Shown here: piece by piece, positions 1-9,189 of the stretch
How positions within the stretch are numbered: the stretch's first letter is position 1
Layout: every line of letters begins with the position of its first letter
Assembly (NCBI GenBank): GCA_902554885.1
Contig: CACDPV010000007.1
Span: 1-60,007, forward strand
From: Paracoccaceae bacterium
GTDB lineage: Bacteria > Pseudomonadota > Alphaproteobacteria > Rhodobacterales > Rhodobacteraceae
Length of the DNA stretch: 60,007 bases
Direction: 5' to 3'
Notes under the pieces: generated by a model
What the model was told of the DNA's origin: nothing
Seen by the model: the letters and a program-made list of their open reading frames with translations, nothing else
Database searches by the model: none
Translations under genes and position numbers: made by a program

Positions 1-1236
1 CGGTACCTACGAGCTAAGCGAGTAGAAGGTGGTGTCAGTGTAATGACATGGATAAGCCTCATCGGAATTACGCTCGCAGTCTTTGCTTTAGTCGCTACTT
101 TATCAGTGAGATCTGGGTTCAGAACCGAGATTGTTGATACAATATTAGGATCAAACTCGCATATCACATTATATAAAACCCTCACGAAGGATCAGTACGG
201 AAATATTGATAGGGGTTTTGAAGACTATGACGAGGTGGCGTCTAGCCTACTTTCATTACCAGGTGTAAAACGGAGTGCACCCCTCATAAGAAGTCAGATC
301 ATGGCAACATATGACAATCGTAATATTGGATTAGAGGTTTTCGGTATTTCATATAAAAACCTGCTTGGCCTGGAACGAATTGCCAAACCAGAACAATACT
401 CTGGTGACATAAATGACTTCGAAAATGGTATCTCCATAGGATCAGGAGTAGCGAGGGAATTAGGTGTGCAAGTCGGTGATAAAATCAAACTTATTTCACC
501 AAATGGAGTAAGGACCGCTTTCGGTACGTCACCACGAGTAAAACAATTCGAAATAGTTTATATCTTCACAGCTGGGAGGTATGATATCGACAGAACCAGA
601 TCTTACCTACCATTCAGCATTGCACAAGAATATTTTAATCGAGAGGGGTTAGCAGACGAAATTGAGGTTCTTTTGGATAATCCAAGTAATCTGACTGAAG
701 CTATTTCCCACATCGAAAATATCGTGGATCCCAATATTCAGCTGTGGACTTGGCAAGATGCTTCAAGCAGTTTTTTGAGAGCGCTCGAGATAGAAGACAA
801 TGTAATGTTTGTTCTAATGTCAATTTTGGTAATGATAGCCAGTATGAATATTATATCTGGTTTAATCATGTTGGTAAAAAATAAAGGTAGAGATATCGGT
901 ATATTGCGGACTATCGGATTATCAAAAGGATCAATAATGCGAGTGTTTTTAATATGTGGGGCCTCAACTGGAATATTAGGTACTTTTTTGGGCTTAGTCT
1001 TGGGGAGCCTCTTCACACTTTATATTGATCCAATTTTTTCTATTATTAATGTTCTTTCCGGTGGTGGCGTTTGGGATCCGTCAATTAGAGGAATATACTC
1101 AGTGCCCGCAGAATTACACTTTATGGACTTAGTCAAGGCGACGTGCCTATCTTTAGGCCTAAGTTTTGTAGTTACAATTATTCCAGCCAAAAGAGCCGCC
1201 AGCCTCAACCCAGTGGACGCTCTTCGTTATGAATAA
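1..1236 (+). CDS. LolC/LolE-family lipoprotein-releasing ABC transporter permease (5' partial)
   Basis: Inner-membrane permease of the LolCDE machine, which lifts mature lipoproteins out of the inner membrane and hands them to LolA. The frame is open from base 1 and reads RYLRAKRVEGGVSV before the first ATG at 43, which matches the conserved family N-terminus, so ATG 43 is internal and the gene begins outside the window. Visible are the first membrane helix (SLIGITLAVFALVATL), a long periplasmic MacB-like domain, then three C-terminal helices ending in the family tail NPVDALRYE. It overlaps the ATPase gene by 8 bp, as in lolC-lolD operons. Alphaproteobacteria usually carry a single LolC/E-type permease that would form a homodimer; whether this is that one cannot be told here. 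Confidence 0.9.
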   Translation, partial: RYLRAKRVEGGVSVMTWISLIGITLAVFALVATLSVRSGFRTEIVDTILGSNSHITLYKTLTKDQYGNIDRGFEDYDEVASSLLSLPGVKRSAPLIRSQIMATYDNRNIGLEVFGISYKNLLGLERIAKPEQYSGDINDFENGISIGSGVARELGVQVGDKIKLISPNGVRTAFGTSPRVKQFEIVYIFTAGRYDIDRTRSYLPFSIAQEYFNREGLADEIEVLLDNPSNLTEAISHIENIVDPNIQLWTWQDASSSFLRALEIEDNVMFVLMSILVMIASMNIISGLIMLVKNKGRDIGILRTIGLSKGSIMRVFLICGASTGILGTFLGLVLGSLFTLYIDPIFSIINVLSGGGVWDPSIRGIYSVPAELHFMDLVKATCLSLGLSFVVTIIPAKRAASLNPVDALRYE

Positions 1237-1906
1237 ACCCGTGCTAGAGCTAATCGCTATTGAGAAAAGCTATTCCAAGGGCAGTGAAAATAAAATTGAA
1301 GTGCTAAAGGGAGTAAATTTACAGCTATTCCCGGGAGAAACAGTTGCTTTAGTCGCTCCATCTGGTGCAGGTAAATCTACACTTTTACACATTGCTGGGT
1401 TACTCGATAAACCGCTGAGCGGCAAAATTTTAATAAGCGGAACAGAAATACAAAACGAAAGTGATAATCAACTTACCATGATACGAAGGCAAGAAATTGG
1501 CTTCGTTTATCAATTTCATCATTTGTTGCCTGAGTTCTCATCGAGAGAAAACATTGATCTACCTCAACTTTCTAATGGAGCATCATTAAAAGAGGCTCAG
1601 CAAAGGTCGAATGAACTGTTAGCTTTAGTAAATCTCGATAAAAGATCTGATCATAGACCCTCTGAGCTTTCGGGAGGTGAACAACAAAGAGTAGCAATTT
1701 GTAGAGCACTTGCAAACAAGCCCAAAATAATTTTGGCCGATGAGCCAACTGGAAATTTAGATCAGAAAACCACCTCATCAGTTTTTGAGACTTTGCAGAA
1801 GATCGTTAAACAAACAAATTTGGCTGCTTTGATAGCAACCCATAACATAGATTTAGCTAATCGGATGGACCGAGTTGTGAAGTTAACTGACGGAAAATTA
1901 ATTTAG
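1229..1906 (+). CDS. lolD: LolD, ATPase of the lipoprotein-releasing ABC transporter
   Basis: Cytoplasmic ATPase that powers lipoprotein release through the permease encoded just upstream (8-bp overlap, so translationally coupled). At 225 residues it has normal family length. Walker A is APSGAGKST at residues 43-51, where Ala replaces the usual first Gly, a form I recall from alphaproteobacterial LolD. The ABC signature LSGGEQQR and Walker B ILADEPTGNLD are intact. The 3' end overlaps the convergent glycosyltransferase gene by 4 bp, so no separate terminator fits between them. MacB-type ATPases are the nearest alternative; the LolC/E-like partner favours LolD. Confidence 0.93.
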   Translation: MNKPVLELIAIEKSYSKGSENKIEVLKGVNLQLFPGETVALVAPSGAGKSTLLHIAGLLDKPLSGKILISGTEIQNESDNQLTMIRRQEIGFVYQFHHLLPEFSSRENIDLPQLSNGASLKEAQQRSNELLALVNLDKRSDHRPSELSGGEQQRVAICRALANKPKIILADEPTGNLDQKTTSSVFETLQKIVKQTNLAALIATHNIDLANRMDRVVKLTDGKLI

Positions 1907-2583
1907 CTTTGGTAATAGTCATTATACAACTTATTCGGATCTGCTCCCAATAAGAAACGTATTAAAATAATGATATTTTTTCTCCCTTTTCGGAACCAGC
2001 CTTGTTCTATATATTTGCTAGATGACGTCGTTATGACTATTGGCATACCATATAATTTTCCTTTTAAACGCAAGGCTAACTCTACATCTTCCATGATGGG
2101 GATAGATGAGTAGCCACCATTTTCAATTAACAATTTTCTAGGTATCAACAATCCCTGATCACCGTAGGGCAATTTAAAAATTTTTGATCGAACGTTTGCC
2201 CAAGTAGAAGTCATCAAAGCAAGTGGGTGCTTGATATCAAATGATAATCTACAATAATATCCAGCCTCTCGATTGAAATATTTTTTTATATTTTTACTCC
2301 AATCAATCTCAAGTACTGAGTCGCTGTGCAGTATAAATATGAAATCTCCTTTGGCTAAGTTTACCCCGTTACTCAGTTGGAAACCACGAGACGCCCTGCT
2401 TACAGTAAATTGTCCACCGCAAGCCAAGACAATCTCCTTTGTTTTATCGCTCGAACCACCATCTACAACAATTAACTCTCTGACGATACCAGCCTCAATA
2501 CCTTCAAATAGACTCACAAGAGTTTTTTTTATGGTTTTTTGTGAGTTCAAAGTTGGAATTACTATTGATATTGGTGCACGCAT
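1903..2583 (-). CDS. Family 2 glycosyltransferase (TIGR04283-like)
   Basis: GT-A fold nucleotide-sugar glycosyltransferase. The N-terminus has the GT2 start SIVIPTLNSQKTIKKTL, followed by ELIVVDGGSSDKT and a metal-binding DxD-like site, HSDS. The total of 226 residues and the pattern SRASRGFQLSNG fit the small group often annotated as TIGR04283. There is no signal peptide or obvious membrane anchor. The acceptor is unknown. In other bacteria such genes often sit beside a TIGR04282-type nucleotidyltransferase, which is not seen here. It stands alone on the minus strand between lolD and the divergent ygfZ. Confidence 0.82.
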   Translation of the reverse strand: MRAPISIVIPTLNSQKTIKKTLVSLFEGIEAGIVRELIVVDGGSSDKTKEIVLACGGQFTVSRASRGFQLSNGVNLAKGDFIFILHSDSVLEIDWSKNIKKYFNREAGYYCRLSFDIKHPLALMTSTWANVRSKIFKLPYGDQGLLIPRKLLIENGGYSSIPIMEDVELALRLKGKLYGMPIVITTSSSKYIEQGWFRKGRKNIIILIRFLLGADPNKLYNDYYQS

Positions 2584-2635
2584 GAGCTTTCCATATAGTA
2601 AATGTGCGGTAAGTTTTTAAAAAGGAGCTCTTGAA

Positions 2636-3394
2636 ATGGTAACGCCGCTTAATAATCGAAAAATTTTAGAACTTAAAGGAAGCGATTGTAAGAAATTCTT
2701 ACAAAATTTAGTAAGTAATGACATCAACTTATTAGATCAAGGACTAGTTTATAGCGCATTGCTTACACCACAAGGCAAGTACATTGCTGATTTTTTTGTA
2801 GTCCCAATAGAAGACGGGATGAGAATTGATGTTCATGCAGAACTGGCTAAAACTTTACTTGATAGATTGAACATTTACAAACTGCGATCAGATGTTGAAA
2901 TTAAAGAAGCAGATATTAGCGTTGCTTTGGGGTTAACTAACCCTCCTGAGGGAGCCTTAGGTGATCCACGACATCCAAAGTTAGGATGGCGTTTTTATAG
3001 CAAGGATGCGAAGAAATTTGATCAACCGGTAAATTGGACAAAATTGAGAGTTGATTACGTTATACCGGAGTATGGAAGCGAGTTAACCGAAGAAAGTTAT
3101 ATACTGGAAATGGGGTTTGAAAGACTCCACGGTGTCGATTTCAAAAAAGGCTGCTACGTAGGTCAAGAAGTTACTGCCAGGATGAAACATAAAACAGAAT
3201 TGCGCAAAGGGTTGGTAAAGATCCTCTCACAATATGAGATCTCAAATGGAGAGGAATTGCTTTTAGATGACAAGTCGATAGGATCTATTCTGACCACTTC
3301 TGGAAAGTCGGCTTTAGCATACGTCAGACTTAAGAATAGAGATGCTATACTCTCCACAAAAAATTCTAAAAAAATAGTAATAGTAAAAGACTGA
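2636..3394 (+). CDS. ygfZ: YgfZ/GcvT-type folate-binding protein
   Basis: Tetrahydrofolate-dependent accessory factor for maintenance or assembly of some Fe-S proteins, related to the T-protein of glycine cleavage. The diagnostic motif KGCYVGQEVTAR, with its conserved Cys near residue 172, is complete. The protein has 252 residues; the GcvT-like N-terminal half begins right at the start, and the C-terminal barrel is short. A good Shine-Dalgarno (AAGGAG) precedes the ATG. The gene points at efp, with 11 bp between the two 3' ends. Confidence 0.9.
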   Translation: MVTPLNNRKILELKGSDCKKFLQNLVSNDINLLDQGLVYSALLTPQGKYIADFFVVPIEDGMRIDVHAELAKTLLDRLNIYKLRSDVEIKEADISVALGLTNPPEGALGDPRHPKLGWRFYSKDAKKFDQPVNWTKLRVDYVIPEYGSELTEESYILEMGFERLHGVDFKKGCYVGQEVTARMKHKTELRKGLVKILSQYEISNGEELLLDDKSIGSILTTSGKSALAYVRLKNRDAILSTKNSKKIVIVKD

Positions 3395-3405
3395 ATTTTG
3401 CCTAA

Positions 3406-3969
3406 TTAAGCCCTCTCAGAGTACTCCATTGTCTCAGTATTTACTACTATGGCTTCGTCCTGCGAAATAAATGGTGGTACCATTACTTTTACCCCATTAT
3501 CAAGGATCGCCGGTTTAAAACTGTTTGCTGCTGTTTGCCCTTTTACAACAGGCTCTGTTTCAACAATTTTACAAACTACCTTACTAGGCAACGAAGCATT
3601 AAGTGCCTCCTCATCATAAAATTCCACCACAATTTGCATACCGTCTTGTAAAAAAGGTCTGCGTTCACCGAGCAGGTCTGAAGGTAATTCAATTTGTTCA
3701 AACGTTTCTGTATCCATAAAAATGAGCATACCATCACTTTCATACAAAAACTGTTGATCTTTTTGCTCCAAGCGAACCTTCTCGACCTTATCTGCACTTC
3801 TAAAACGCTCGTTAAGTTTCGTTCCAGTGCGAAGGTTTTTTAATTCCACCTGAGCAAAAGCCCCACCCTTTCCGGGTTTAACATGATCAACTTTAACTGC
3901 AGCCCAAAGCCCACCATCATGATCAAGTACATTACCAGGTTTTATTTCATTTCCATTTATCTTTGGCAT
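3406..3969 (-). CDS. efp: Translation elongation factor P
   Basis: Binds stalled ribosomes between the P and E sites and relieves pauses at polyproline. Full length at 187 residues, with the N-terminal KOW-like domain followed by two OB domains. The tip loop reads KPGKGGAF with Lys34 at the apex, the position that EpmA/EpmB-type enzymes beta-lysylate. Those enzymes are not in this window. The C-terminal OB domain contains the conserved stretch [20 protein letters not shown]. The 5' end faces a 198-bp divergent region shared with the DUF6280-like gene. Confidence 0.97.
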   Translation of the reverse strand: MPKINGNEIKPGNVLDHDGGLWAAVKVDHVKPGKGGAFAQVELKNLRTGTKLNERFRSADKVEKVRLEQKDQQFLYESDGMLIFMDTETFEQIELPSDLLGERRPFLQDGMQIVVEFYDEEALNASLPSKVVCKIVETEPVVKGQTAANSFKPAILDNGVKVMVPPFISQDEAIVVNTETMEYSERA

Positions 3970-4063
3970 TTTGATAAATAACCTATTTATTGATTGTTTC
4001 GACTGCAGCTCTATCTCTAAATCAGAGTGTAAACAAGGTTTACGGTACCATCGACTAATAGGG

Positions 4064-4094
4064 TATGCAAATCTGTCATATCAGTTATGCAAAT
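4064..4094. promoter_or_regulatory. Pair of direct repeats TATGCAAAT in the efp divergent region
   Basis: TATGCAAAT occurs at 4064-4072 and again at 4086-4094, 22 bp apart start to start, about two helical turns. It lies between the divergent efp and DUF6280-like genes, where a regulator could act. No matching factor is recognised, and the repeat may be chance in AT-rich DNA. Confidence 0.25.
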
Positions 4095-4167
4095 TTAGGC
4101 TACCCGAATCAGTTATTTTGATACATAAGCCTCGTTACGCCAGAAAAAAAATATGAAGGACGACGAG

Positions 4168-4491
4168 ATGAAAGATTTCGTTGACGCATCAGCGTTTAAT
4201 ACAGAGCAGGGAAACCGTGCGAGAAAGCTATTTGCAGCAGTTGTTCTGGCGGCATTGGACGACGCGATAGCAGATGATAGAAAATATGGAAATGGTCCTG
4301 AGCAGATAGCTCGGTGGGCACGATCGCGTGATGGACGTGAAGTGTTATCATGCGCTGGCATTGATCCAAATGAACGGGTGGTTAGTGGGTTAATGGAATT
4401 TGTTGCAAAGGGCGTGAGAACTTCTGTAGCTCTATCAAGGGAAGAAAGTGAAAGACGTAGCGCAGCATCAGATCACGCTGAAGCAGCCTAA
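4168..4491 (+). CDS. DUF6280-like conserved protein
   Basis: Small soluble protein of 107 residues. The segment NTEQGNRARKLFAAVVLAAL and the motif GREVLSCAGIDPNERVV match my memory of a conserved Rhodobacterales protein called DUF6280; function unknown. The frame reaches further upstream to ATG 4153, but ATG 4168 is preferred because AAGGA at 4156-4160 sits 7 nt before it and the resulting N-terminus MKDFVDASAF fits the family. No signal peptide, membrane segment or metal site is visible. It faces tolC tail to tail with only 14 bp between stops. It is useful mainly as a taxonomic marker. Confidence 0.8.
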   Translation: MKDFVDASAFNTEQGNRARKLFAAVVLAALDDAIADDRKYGNGPEQIARWARSRDGREVLSCAGIDPNERVVSGLMEFVAKGVRTSVALSREESERRSAASDHAEAA

Positions 4492-4505
4492 GCATTAAGT
4501 AAATT

Positions 4506-5903
4506 TTAATCTTTATTCAATTCTTGTAGTAAATTTTTTATAGCTTTAAAGCGTTCAGAACCTTTGTCCTGATTATTAACAATAGATTTATAATATTCTT
4601 CAGGGTTGTAACGCGCTACCGGCAAGTTAAGATGCTCAACCGTCAGAAGACCGGATGCCGATAAAACGTCAAATCCAGCTAAATATTCATTATAAATTGC
4701 GTTTATAAGCTGAGACTTTGCGTCCAGTAGTTCTTGCTCAGTATTAAGAACATCCAAAGTTGTCCTTGCCCCAAGGGAAGCTTCCTGTTTGACACCATTA
4801 AAGGCAACCTCAGCAGCTTCTATTTGCTTCTCGATTGCTGCCCTACTCGCCTTGGCAACTTCAAGCATGGCAAATGACGAAGATATGCTCTGCTCTATCG
4901 CATCCATTTGCACATGCAGTGAAGATCGAACAGCCTGCAGGTTAGCAAGTGCCTGCCTCTCTTTGGCAGGTACAGAACCTCCCTGATAAATTGTACCACT
5001 TAAGCTTAGGCCAATAGAGGCCTGTAGCGTGTCAGATTGAACGTCACTATCTGAAAGTCCGATATCACTATTTAAAGTCATCTTGGCTTTCGAAGAAGCT
5101 TTGATACGCTTTAGAGTTAATTCACTCGCTTTGATTTGATACTGTAATTGTTTTAGTTCAGGATGCGAAGAAGAGGCAATAGAAACCGCTTCTTCTACCG
5201 TTTTTGGCAAAACCAACATTTCCATTGGTGAAATCAAAGCTTGCGGCGAAATTCCAACGGCATTTTTGAAAACTGCCTCTGATTGAATTAACTGCCCTTT
5301 AGCCGCCGAAAGTGAACTTAAAGAAGATGCTAGCCTAGCTTCTGCTAGTGCTACATCCGTCCTGGTAATTTCTCCAACCTCATATCTATCCCTGGTAGCT
5401 TTCAGTTCTTCCTGAATTACAGAATAATTATTCTCCCTTAGCCTAACGGTTTCTCTACCTTCCAGCACCCCCATAAAAGCACTTGCGGCACCGTTCAGAA
5501 CTTTTTGTTCCAATGCTATAAGGCCTTGACGCGTAGCCAAAACGTTTTGTTTTGTTACATCTGCTGCAAGTTTATTAGTACCCCCATCATATATTGTTAA
5601 TGATGAGTTCAATCCAACGCTACCGCGCCAGACGACATCACTTGTTGAACTACCAGCAGTGTCAGTTTCAGACCAGTTTCCTGAAAAATTAGCAGCCCAG
5701 GATACAATAGGCAGTAGTGCAGAGGATGCTATAATCGTATTTTCATCAGCAGCACGCAGCAAAGCTCTATTCTGATCGAGTAATCCTGAATTATTATATG
5801 ACTGTACCAACGCTTCAGAGAGAGTCTGAGCATTTAATGGCGAAAGAATGGAATAAAATAAAAAAGTAACTGAGGCGATTATAGACTTTAAACTAACTTT
5901 CAT
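4506..5903 (-). CDS. tolC: TolC-family outer-membrane efflux protein
   Basis: Trimeric outer-membrane channel used by type I secretion and RND or MFS efflux pumps. The start at ATG 5903 is preferred over the upstream TTG at 5915, giving a signal peptide MKVSLKSIIASVTFLFYSIL followed by an AQTL cleavage region. Two outer-membrane-efflux repeats are visible, each with long amphipathic helices (for example ALAEARLASSLSSLSAAKGQ in the first half and TLDVLNTEQELLDAKSQLIN in the second). The mature C-terminus is a short tail rich in Lys and Glu. It follows the pcm-like gene by about 40 bp on the same strand, an order I recall from Rhodobacteraceae. No partner pump is nearby. Confidence 0.92.
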   Translation of the reverse strand: MKVSLKSIIASVTFLFYSILSPLNAQTLSEALVQSYNNSGLLDQNRALLRAADENTIIASSALLPIVSWAANFSGNWSETDTAGSSTSDVVWRGSVGLNSSLTIYDGGTNKLAADVTKQNVLATRQGLIALEQKVLNGAASAFMGVLEGRETVRLRENNYSVIQEELKATRDRYEVGEITRTDVALAEARLASSLSSLSAAKGQLIQSEAVFKNAVGISPQALISPMEMLVLPKTVEEAVSIASSSHPELKQLQYQIKASELTLKRIKASSKAKMTLNSDIGLSDSDVQSDTLQASIGLSLSGTIYQGGSVPAKERQALANLQAVRSSLHVQMDAIEQSISSSFAMLEVAKASRAAIEKQIEAAEVAFNGVKQEASLGARTTLDVLNTEQELLDAKSQLINAIYNEYLAGFDVLSASGLLTVEHLNLPVARYNPEEYYKSIVNNQDKGSERFKAIKNLLQELNKD

Positions 5904-5943
5904 TTCTTTACCCAACTATCTACTATTTTAGCATTCACTAATT

Positions 5944-6597
5944 TTAAAATGTGAAGGTCATTTCTTTTTTAAAACCCTCTAGAACAGGTGCTCCAGCATT
6001 AAAAGCAAAACGCCAACTTACTTCATTGTTCAATTTATATCCAATTTTGACACTACCAAGTGATCCTTGCATAAAAATGGCCACTATTCTACCACCCTCT
6101 TTTAACTGGGTTAATATTTCGCTAGGTATAAGCTCAACTCCGCCTTGTAGAAAAATTACGTCATACGGCGCGTGACTTGCTGCTCCACTAAACAATGGCC
6201 CGCGTTCGACAATAACATTATCTATGCCATGGTCAATTAAAGCGTTTTGCATTTCATTGGCTGGTTTATCTTCACTTTCCAAAGCTACTACAGCCTCTGC
6301 TAAATGCGCGATAATAGCAGCAGAATATCCATAACCTGAGCCGACATCCAAAACTAGCTCACAATCAGTTACATCCACTGCATCAAGCATCTTTGCCAAT
6401 GTACGAGAGTCCAAAATTACCCTATGGTTTCCGATTTGGATGTGCTCCCCAACGTAGGCGGTATCTTTATTTTCCGTTGGTACAAAGTACTCGCGCTTTA
6501 TTGATAAAAACGCTTCTATAATTGGGAATTTAGTAACATCAGATGGGCGGATTTGAGTATCAACCATCATCCGACGACGCTCTGCGTAATCTGACAT
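5944..6597 (-). CDS. Protein-L-isoaspartate O-methyltransferase-like (Pcm family)
   Basis: SAM-dependent methyltransferase of the PCMT family, nominally repairing isoaspartyl residues. The SAM site is ELVLDVGSGYGYSAAIIAHL, and the PCMT fold continues through YVGEHIQIGNHRVILDSRTL. The frame extends to a TTG at 6609, but ATG 6597 is the likely start: GAGG at 6604-6607 lies 7 nt before it, and MSDYAERRRMMVDTQIRP is the usual beginning in Rhodobacterales homologues. That group lacks parts of the classical Pcm substrate loop, so the true substrate is uncertain. It is probably co-transcribed with tolC downstream. Confidence 0.88.
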   Translation of the reverse strand: MSDYAERRRMMVDTQIRPSDVTKFPIIEAFLSIKREYFVPTENKDTAYVGEHIQIGNHRVILDSRTLAKMLDAVDVTDCELVLDVGSGYGYSAAIIAHLAEAVVALESEDKPANEMQNALIDHGIDNVIVERGPLFSGAASHAPYDVIFLQGGVELIPSEILTQLKEGGRIVAIFMQGSLGSVKIGYKLNNEVSWRFAFNAGAPVLEGFKKEMTFTF

Positions 6598-6715
6598 GAA
6601 AAGCCTCAAAAGTTAAATTTCAACTAGTTATTGGCACAACGGCCACAGAGTATCAATCCAATTCATGCAATAATATTCACTTGTTATTTATCTTTTACGG
6701 TGTAGAGCAAACAAA

Positions 6716-7885
6716 TTATTTTAAATTCAATCGAAGCCGCTCTTCTACCATCCCAGCGTACCAACTCGACCCAAATGGTATAGCTTCATCATCGAATATA
6801 TACTCCGGATGATGGAGCATTTGACTGTCTCCGTTACCCAAAAATATGAATGCACCAGGTTTTTCATTTAACATGTAAGAAAAATCTTCTGATGGCATAA
6901 TCGGTGGTGTGTCCGTATCAACTTCAGACACAGCTGATGCAACAGCAATAGCATATTGTGTGGCTGCGTCGTTATTATCTGTTATGGGATAACCTCGTTC
7001 ATATTCGATCTTTATCTCACATTGGTTTGCAGCTGCAGTACCCTCTGCCACTTCGCACAAGCGCTCTTGAACTAATTCGCGCATATCTTCATCCAAACTG
7101 CGTACAGATCCTTCTAGTTCGACAGTATTTGCTATAACATTGAGTGCGCTACTATCTGTTTTGAAGGTTCCAGCCGTAATTACAACACGTTTTAAAGGGT
7201 CGACAGACCGAGATACAATTAGATTTAAACTTACAAGGATCTGAGCAGCTACCAACGTGGTATCCACTGCCAAATGTGGCATTCCTGCATGTCCACCCTT
7301 ACCCGTCAATATAATTTTGAAACGATCTGCCGATGCCATTATGGGCCCTTTTCTTATTGCAAATGTTCCAGTTTTTATACCGGGCATATTGTGAATGCCA
7401 TAAAACTCATCAATACCAAATCTACTGACAAGTCCATCATCTATCATAGCTTTGGCTCCTGCGCCCCCCTCTTCAGCCGGCTGGAAAATTACTGCTGCCT
7501 TTCCATCAAAGTTTCTAGTTTCGCAGAGATATTTGGCGGCACCCAGAAGCATCGATGTATGACCATCATGGCCGCAGGCATGCATTACATCAGGTATTTC
7601 CGATATGTACGAGACGCCCGACTTTTCGGCGATTGGGAGTGCATCCATGTCAGCTCTTAAACCAATCACACGACCCGACTTATCAACTTGACCACAAACA
7701 ATACCAACAACACCCATCTTTCCAATTCCTTCAACCACCTCATCACAACCAAACTCTCTCAATAGATCTGCAACCTTGCCCGCAGTTTTAGGCAGTTCAT
7801 ATTGTAATTCAGGGTTTCTATGAAAATCATGTCTCCAGTTTACAATCTGAGGGAATAATTCGGCAAATCGATTTTTGATTGGCAT
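6716..7885 (-). CDS. M20 family amidohydrolase (hippurate/N-acyl amino acid hydrolase type)
   Basis: Dimetal hydrolase of the M20D group, which splits N-acyl amino acids such as hippurate into a carboxylate and an amino acid. HACGHDGHTSML carries the metal-binding Cys and His, FQPAEEGGAGAKAM the catalytic Glu pair, and IHNMPG and MPSEDFSYML further ligands. It has 389 residues, normal for the family, and no signal peptide. A second member sits at 15332-16477, clearly related but diverged. It is divergent from azlC with about 120 bp between the starts, so liberated amino acids could be handled by the exporter; that link is inference. Confidence 0.92.
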   Translation of the reverse strand: MPIKNRFAELFPQIVNWRHDFHRNPELQYELPKTAGKVADLLREFGCDEVVEGIGKMGVVGIVCGQVDKSGRVIGLRADMDALPIAEKSGVSYISEIPDVMHACGHDGHTSMLLGAAKYLCETRNFDGKAAVIFQPAEEGGAGAKAMIDDGLVSRFGIDEFYGIHNMPGIKTGTFAIRKGPIMASADRFKIILTGKGGHAGMPHLAVDTTLVAAQILVSLNLIVSRSVDPLKRVVITAGTFKTDSSALNVIANTVELEGSVRSLDEDMRELVQERLCEVAEGTAAANQCEIKIEYERGYPITDNNDAATQYAIAVASAVSEVDTDTPPIMPSEDFSYMLNEKPGAFIFLGNGDSQMLHHPEYIFDDEAIPFGSSWYAGMVEERLRLNLK

Positions 7886-8005
7886 TGGTTACATCCAGGT
7901 TAAGCTGACTAATATAAACCAAAATGTCAGGCACTGCTGAGTTGCACAAGTTAAAATTTTCTTTTAGTGGATGCCAAAGAGAAAAAATATCTCAAATCAG
8001 AAAAA

Positions 8006-8692
8006 ATGAACCAAAAAGAGTTTTTTTTAGGCGTAACCGCTATGCTTCCTCTATTACTGGGGGTTGTACCGTTCGGCTTGGTTTTTGGAGTTCTTGGTAT
8101 AAGCAGTGGCCTCACAGAAACTGAGACTATCTTAATGTCGAGTATTGTTTTTGCAGGAGCTAGTCAGGTTGTTTTTGTACAATTGTGGGCTGCTGGCTCT
8201 GCTTATTTTGTAATTGGCAGTTCAGTAGCACTTATTAATTTGAGACATGTTTTATATAGTGCTTCAGTAGCTGAATACCTTAAAAAGCTAAGTTTTAAAT
8301 GGAGAATAATTCTAGGTTACTTATTGACTGATGAGTCATTTGCAGTATCCATAAAAAGACTAAGCACTCACGGTGAAAGTAGACCCGTTCATTTTTTCAT
8401 GCTTGGTTCAGGCCTTACTCTTTGGCTAGCATGGCAAATTTCGACAATTGCGGGAGTAATTGCAGGTTCCACTATACCTGAAAATTGGGAACTTGCATTT
8501 GCTATACCCCTAACCTTTATAGCAATAGTAGTCCCATTGTTAAAAAATACTCCCACTATTATTTGTGCACTAATCTCCTGCTTAATTGCTATTTTTGGTC
8601 AATCATTACCTTGGAACACGTGGATAATAGTGGCTGCTCTTGGAGGAATTTTGGCCGGTGCCTCAATCGAAAAATGGAAACCCAGAAAATGA
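8006..8692 (+). CDS. azlC: AzlC family amino-acid exporter, large subunit
   Basis: Large membrane subunit of the two-component branched-chain amino-acid exporter AzlCD. The family signature is at the front, PLLLGVVPFGLVFGVLGISS, then FAGASQVVFVQL and a NLRHVLYSAS segment typical of AzlC. About six hydrophobic helices are visible. The start at ATG 8006 is tentative: a GTG at 7967 is also in frame and neither has a clear ribosome-binding site. The stop overlaps the next start in ATGA, so translation is coupled to azlD. The substrate in this organism is unproven. Confidence 0.88.
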   Translation: MNQKEFFLGVTAMLPLLLGVVPFGLVFGVLGISSGLTETETILMSSIVFAGASQVVFVQLWAAGSAYFVIGSSVALINLRHVLYSASVAEYLKKLSFKWRIILGYLLTDESFAVSIKRLSTHGESRPVHFFMLGSGLTLWLAWQISTIAGVIAGSTIPENWELAFAIPLTFIAIVVPLLKNTPTIICALISCLIAIFGQSLPWNTWIIVAALGGILAGASIEKWKPRK

Positions 8693-8985
8693 TTTGGTTA
8701 GTTATGGTTTTGACTGGGTTAATTAATTTTATATTTCGCATTTCTATGTTTTCTGGATTTCGCAATATCCATTTACCACCATCATTTCATCGATATGTTA
8801 GTTATGTACCTATTTCAGTACTATCAGCAATAATAGCAAGCAGCCTTGTTACCCATAATGGTCACGAAATTTCCTATGACGTGGGAAAACTAGTAGCAGC
8901 ATTCATAGCAGTTGCATGTGCATTGTTAACCAAATCCGTTTCAGTAACACTAATAGTTGGTTTGATAACAGTTTGGATAATATAG
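8689..8985 (+). CDS. azlD: AzlD family amino-acid exporter, small subunit
   Basis: Small membrane partner of AzlC, 98 residues with three or four helices (MIWLVMVLTGLINFIFRIS, YVPISVLSAIIAS, the final VTLIVGLITVWII). The short pattern of an Arg in the first helix and proline-containing VPISVLSA is typical of AzlD. The start ATG 8689 overlaps the azlC stop by 4 bp; an upstream in-frame ATG at 8674 would lengthen it by five residues. It is too short to annotate alone with certainty, but its place after AzlC makes the call firm. Confidence 0.87.
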   Translation: MIWLVMVLTGLINFIFRISMFSGFRNIHLPPSFHRYVSYVPISVLSAIIASSLVTHNGHEISYDVGKLVAAFIAVACALLTKSVSVTLIVGLITVWII

Positions 8986-9189
8986 AATTAAAATCGTTGT
9001 AAAATAAACCGTGTGATTGAATTTAAATATCTATGTTTAGAGGTATCAAGCAACAAGTATTCTATTTCACATCGTTATATGGTTTAATGAAACTTGAATT
9101 ATCAGGGTTTAATCAAAGTCCATAACCAGAATGAGTTGGTTAATTTCTAAAGAGACAAATTCCCATTCATATGTCTGGATATACGTCAA

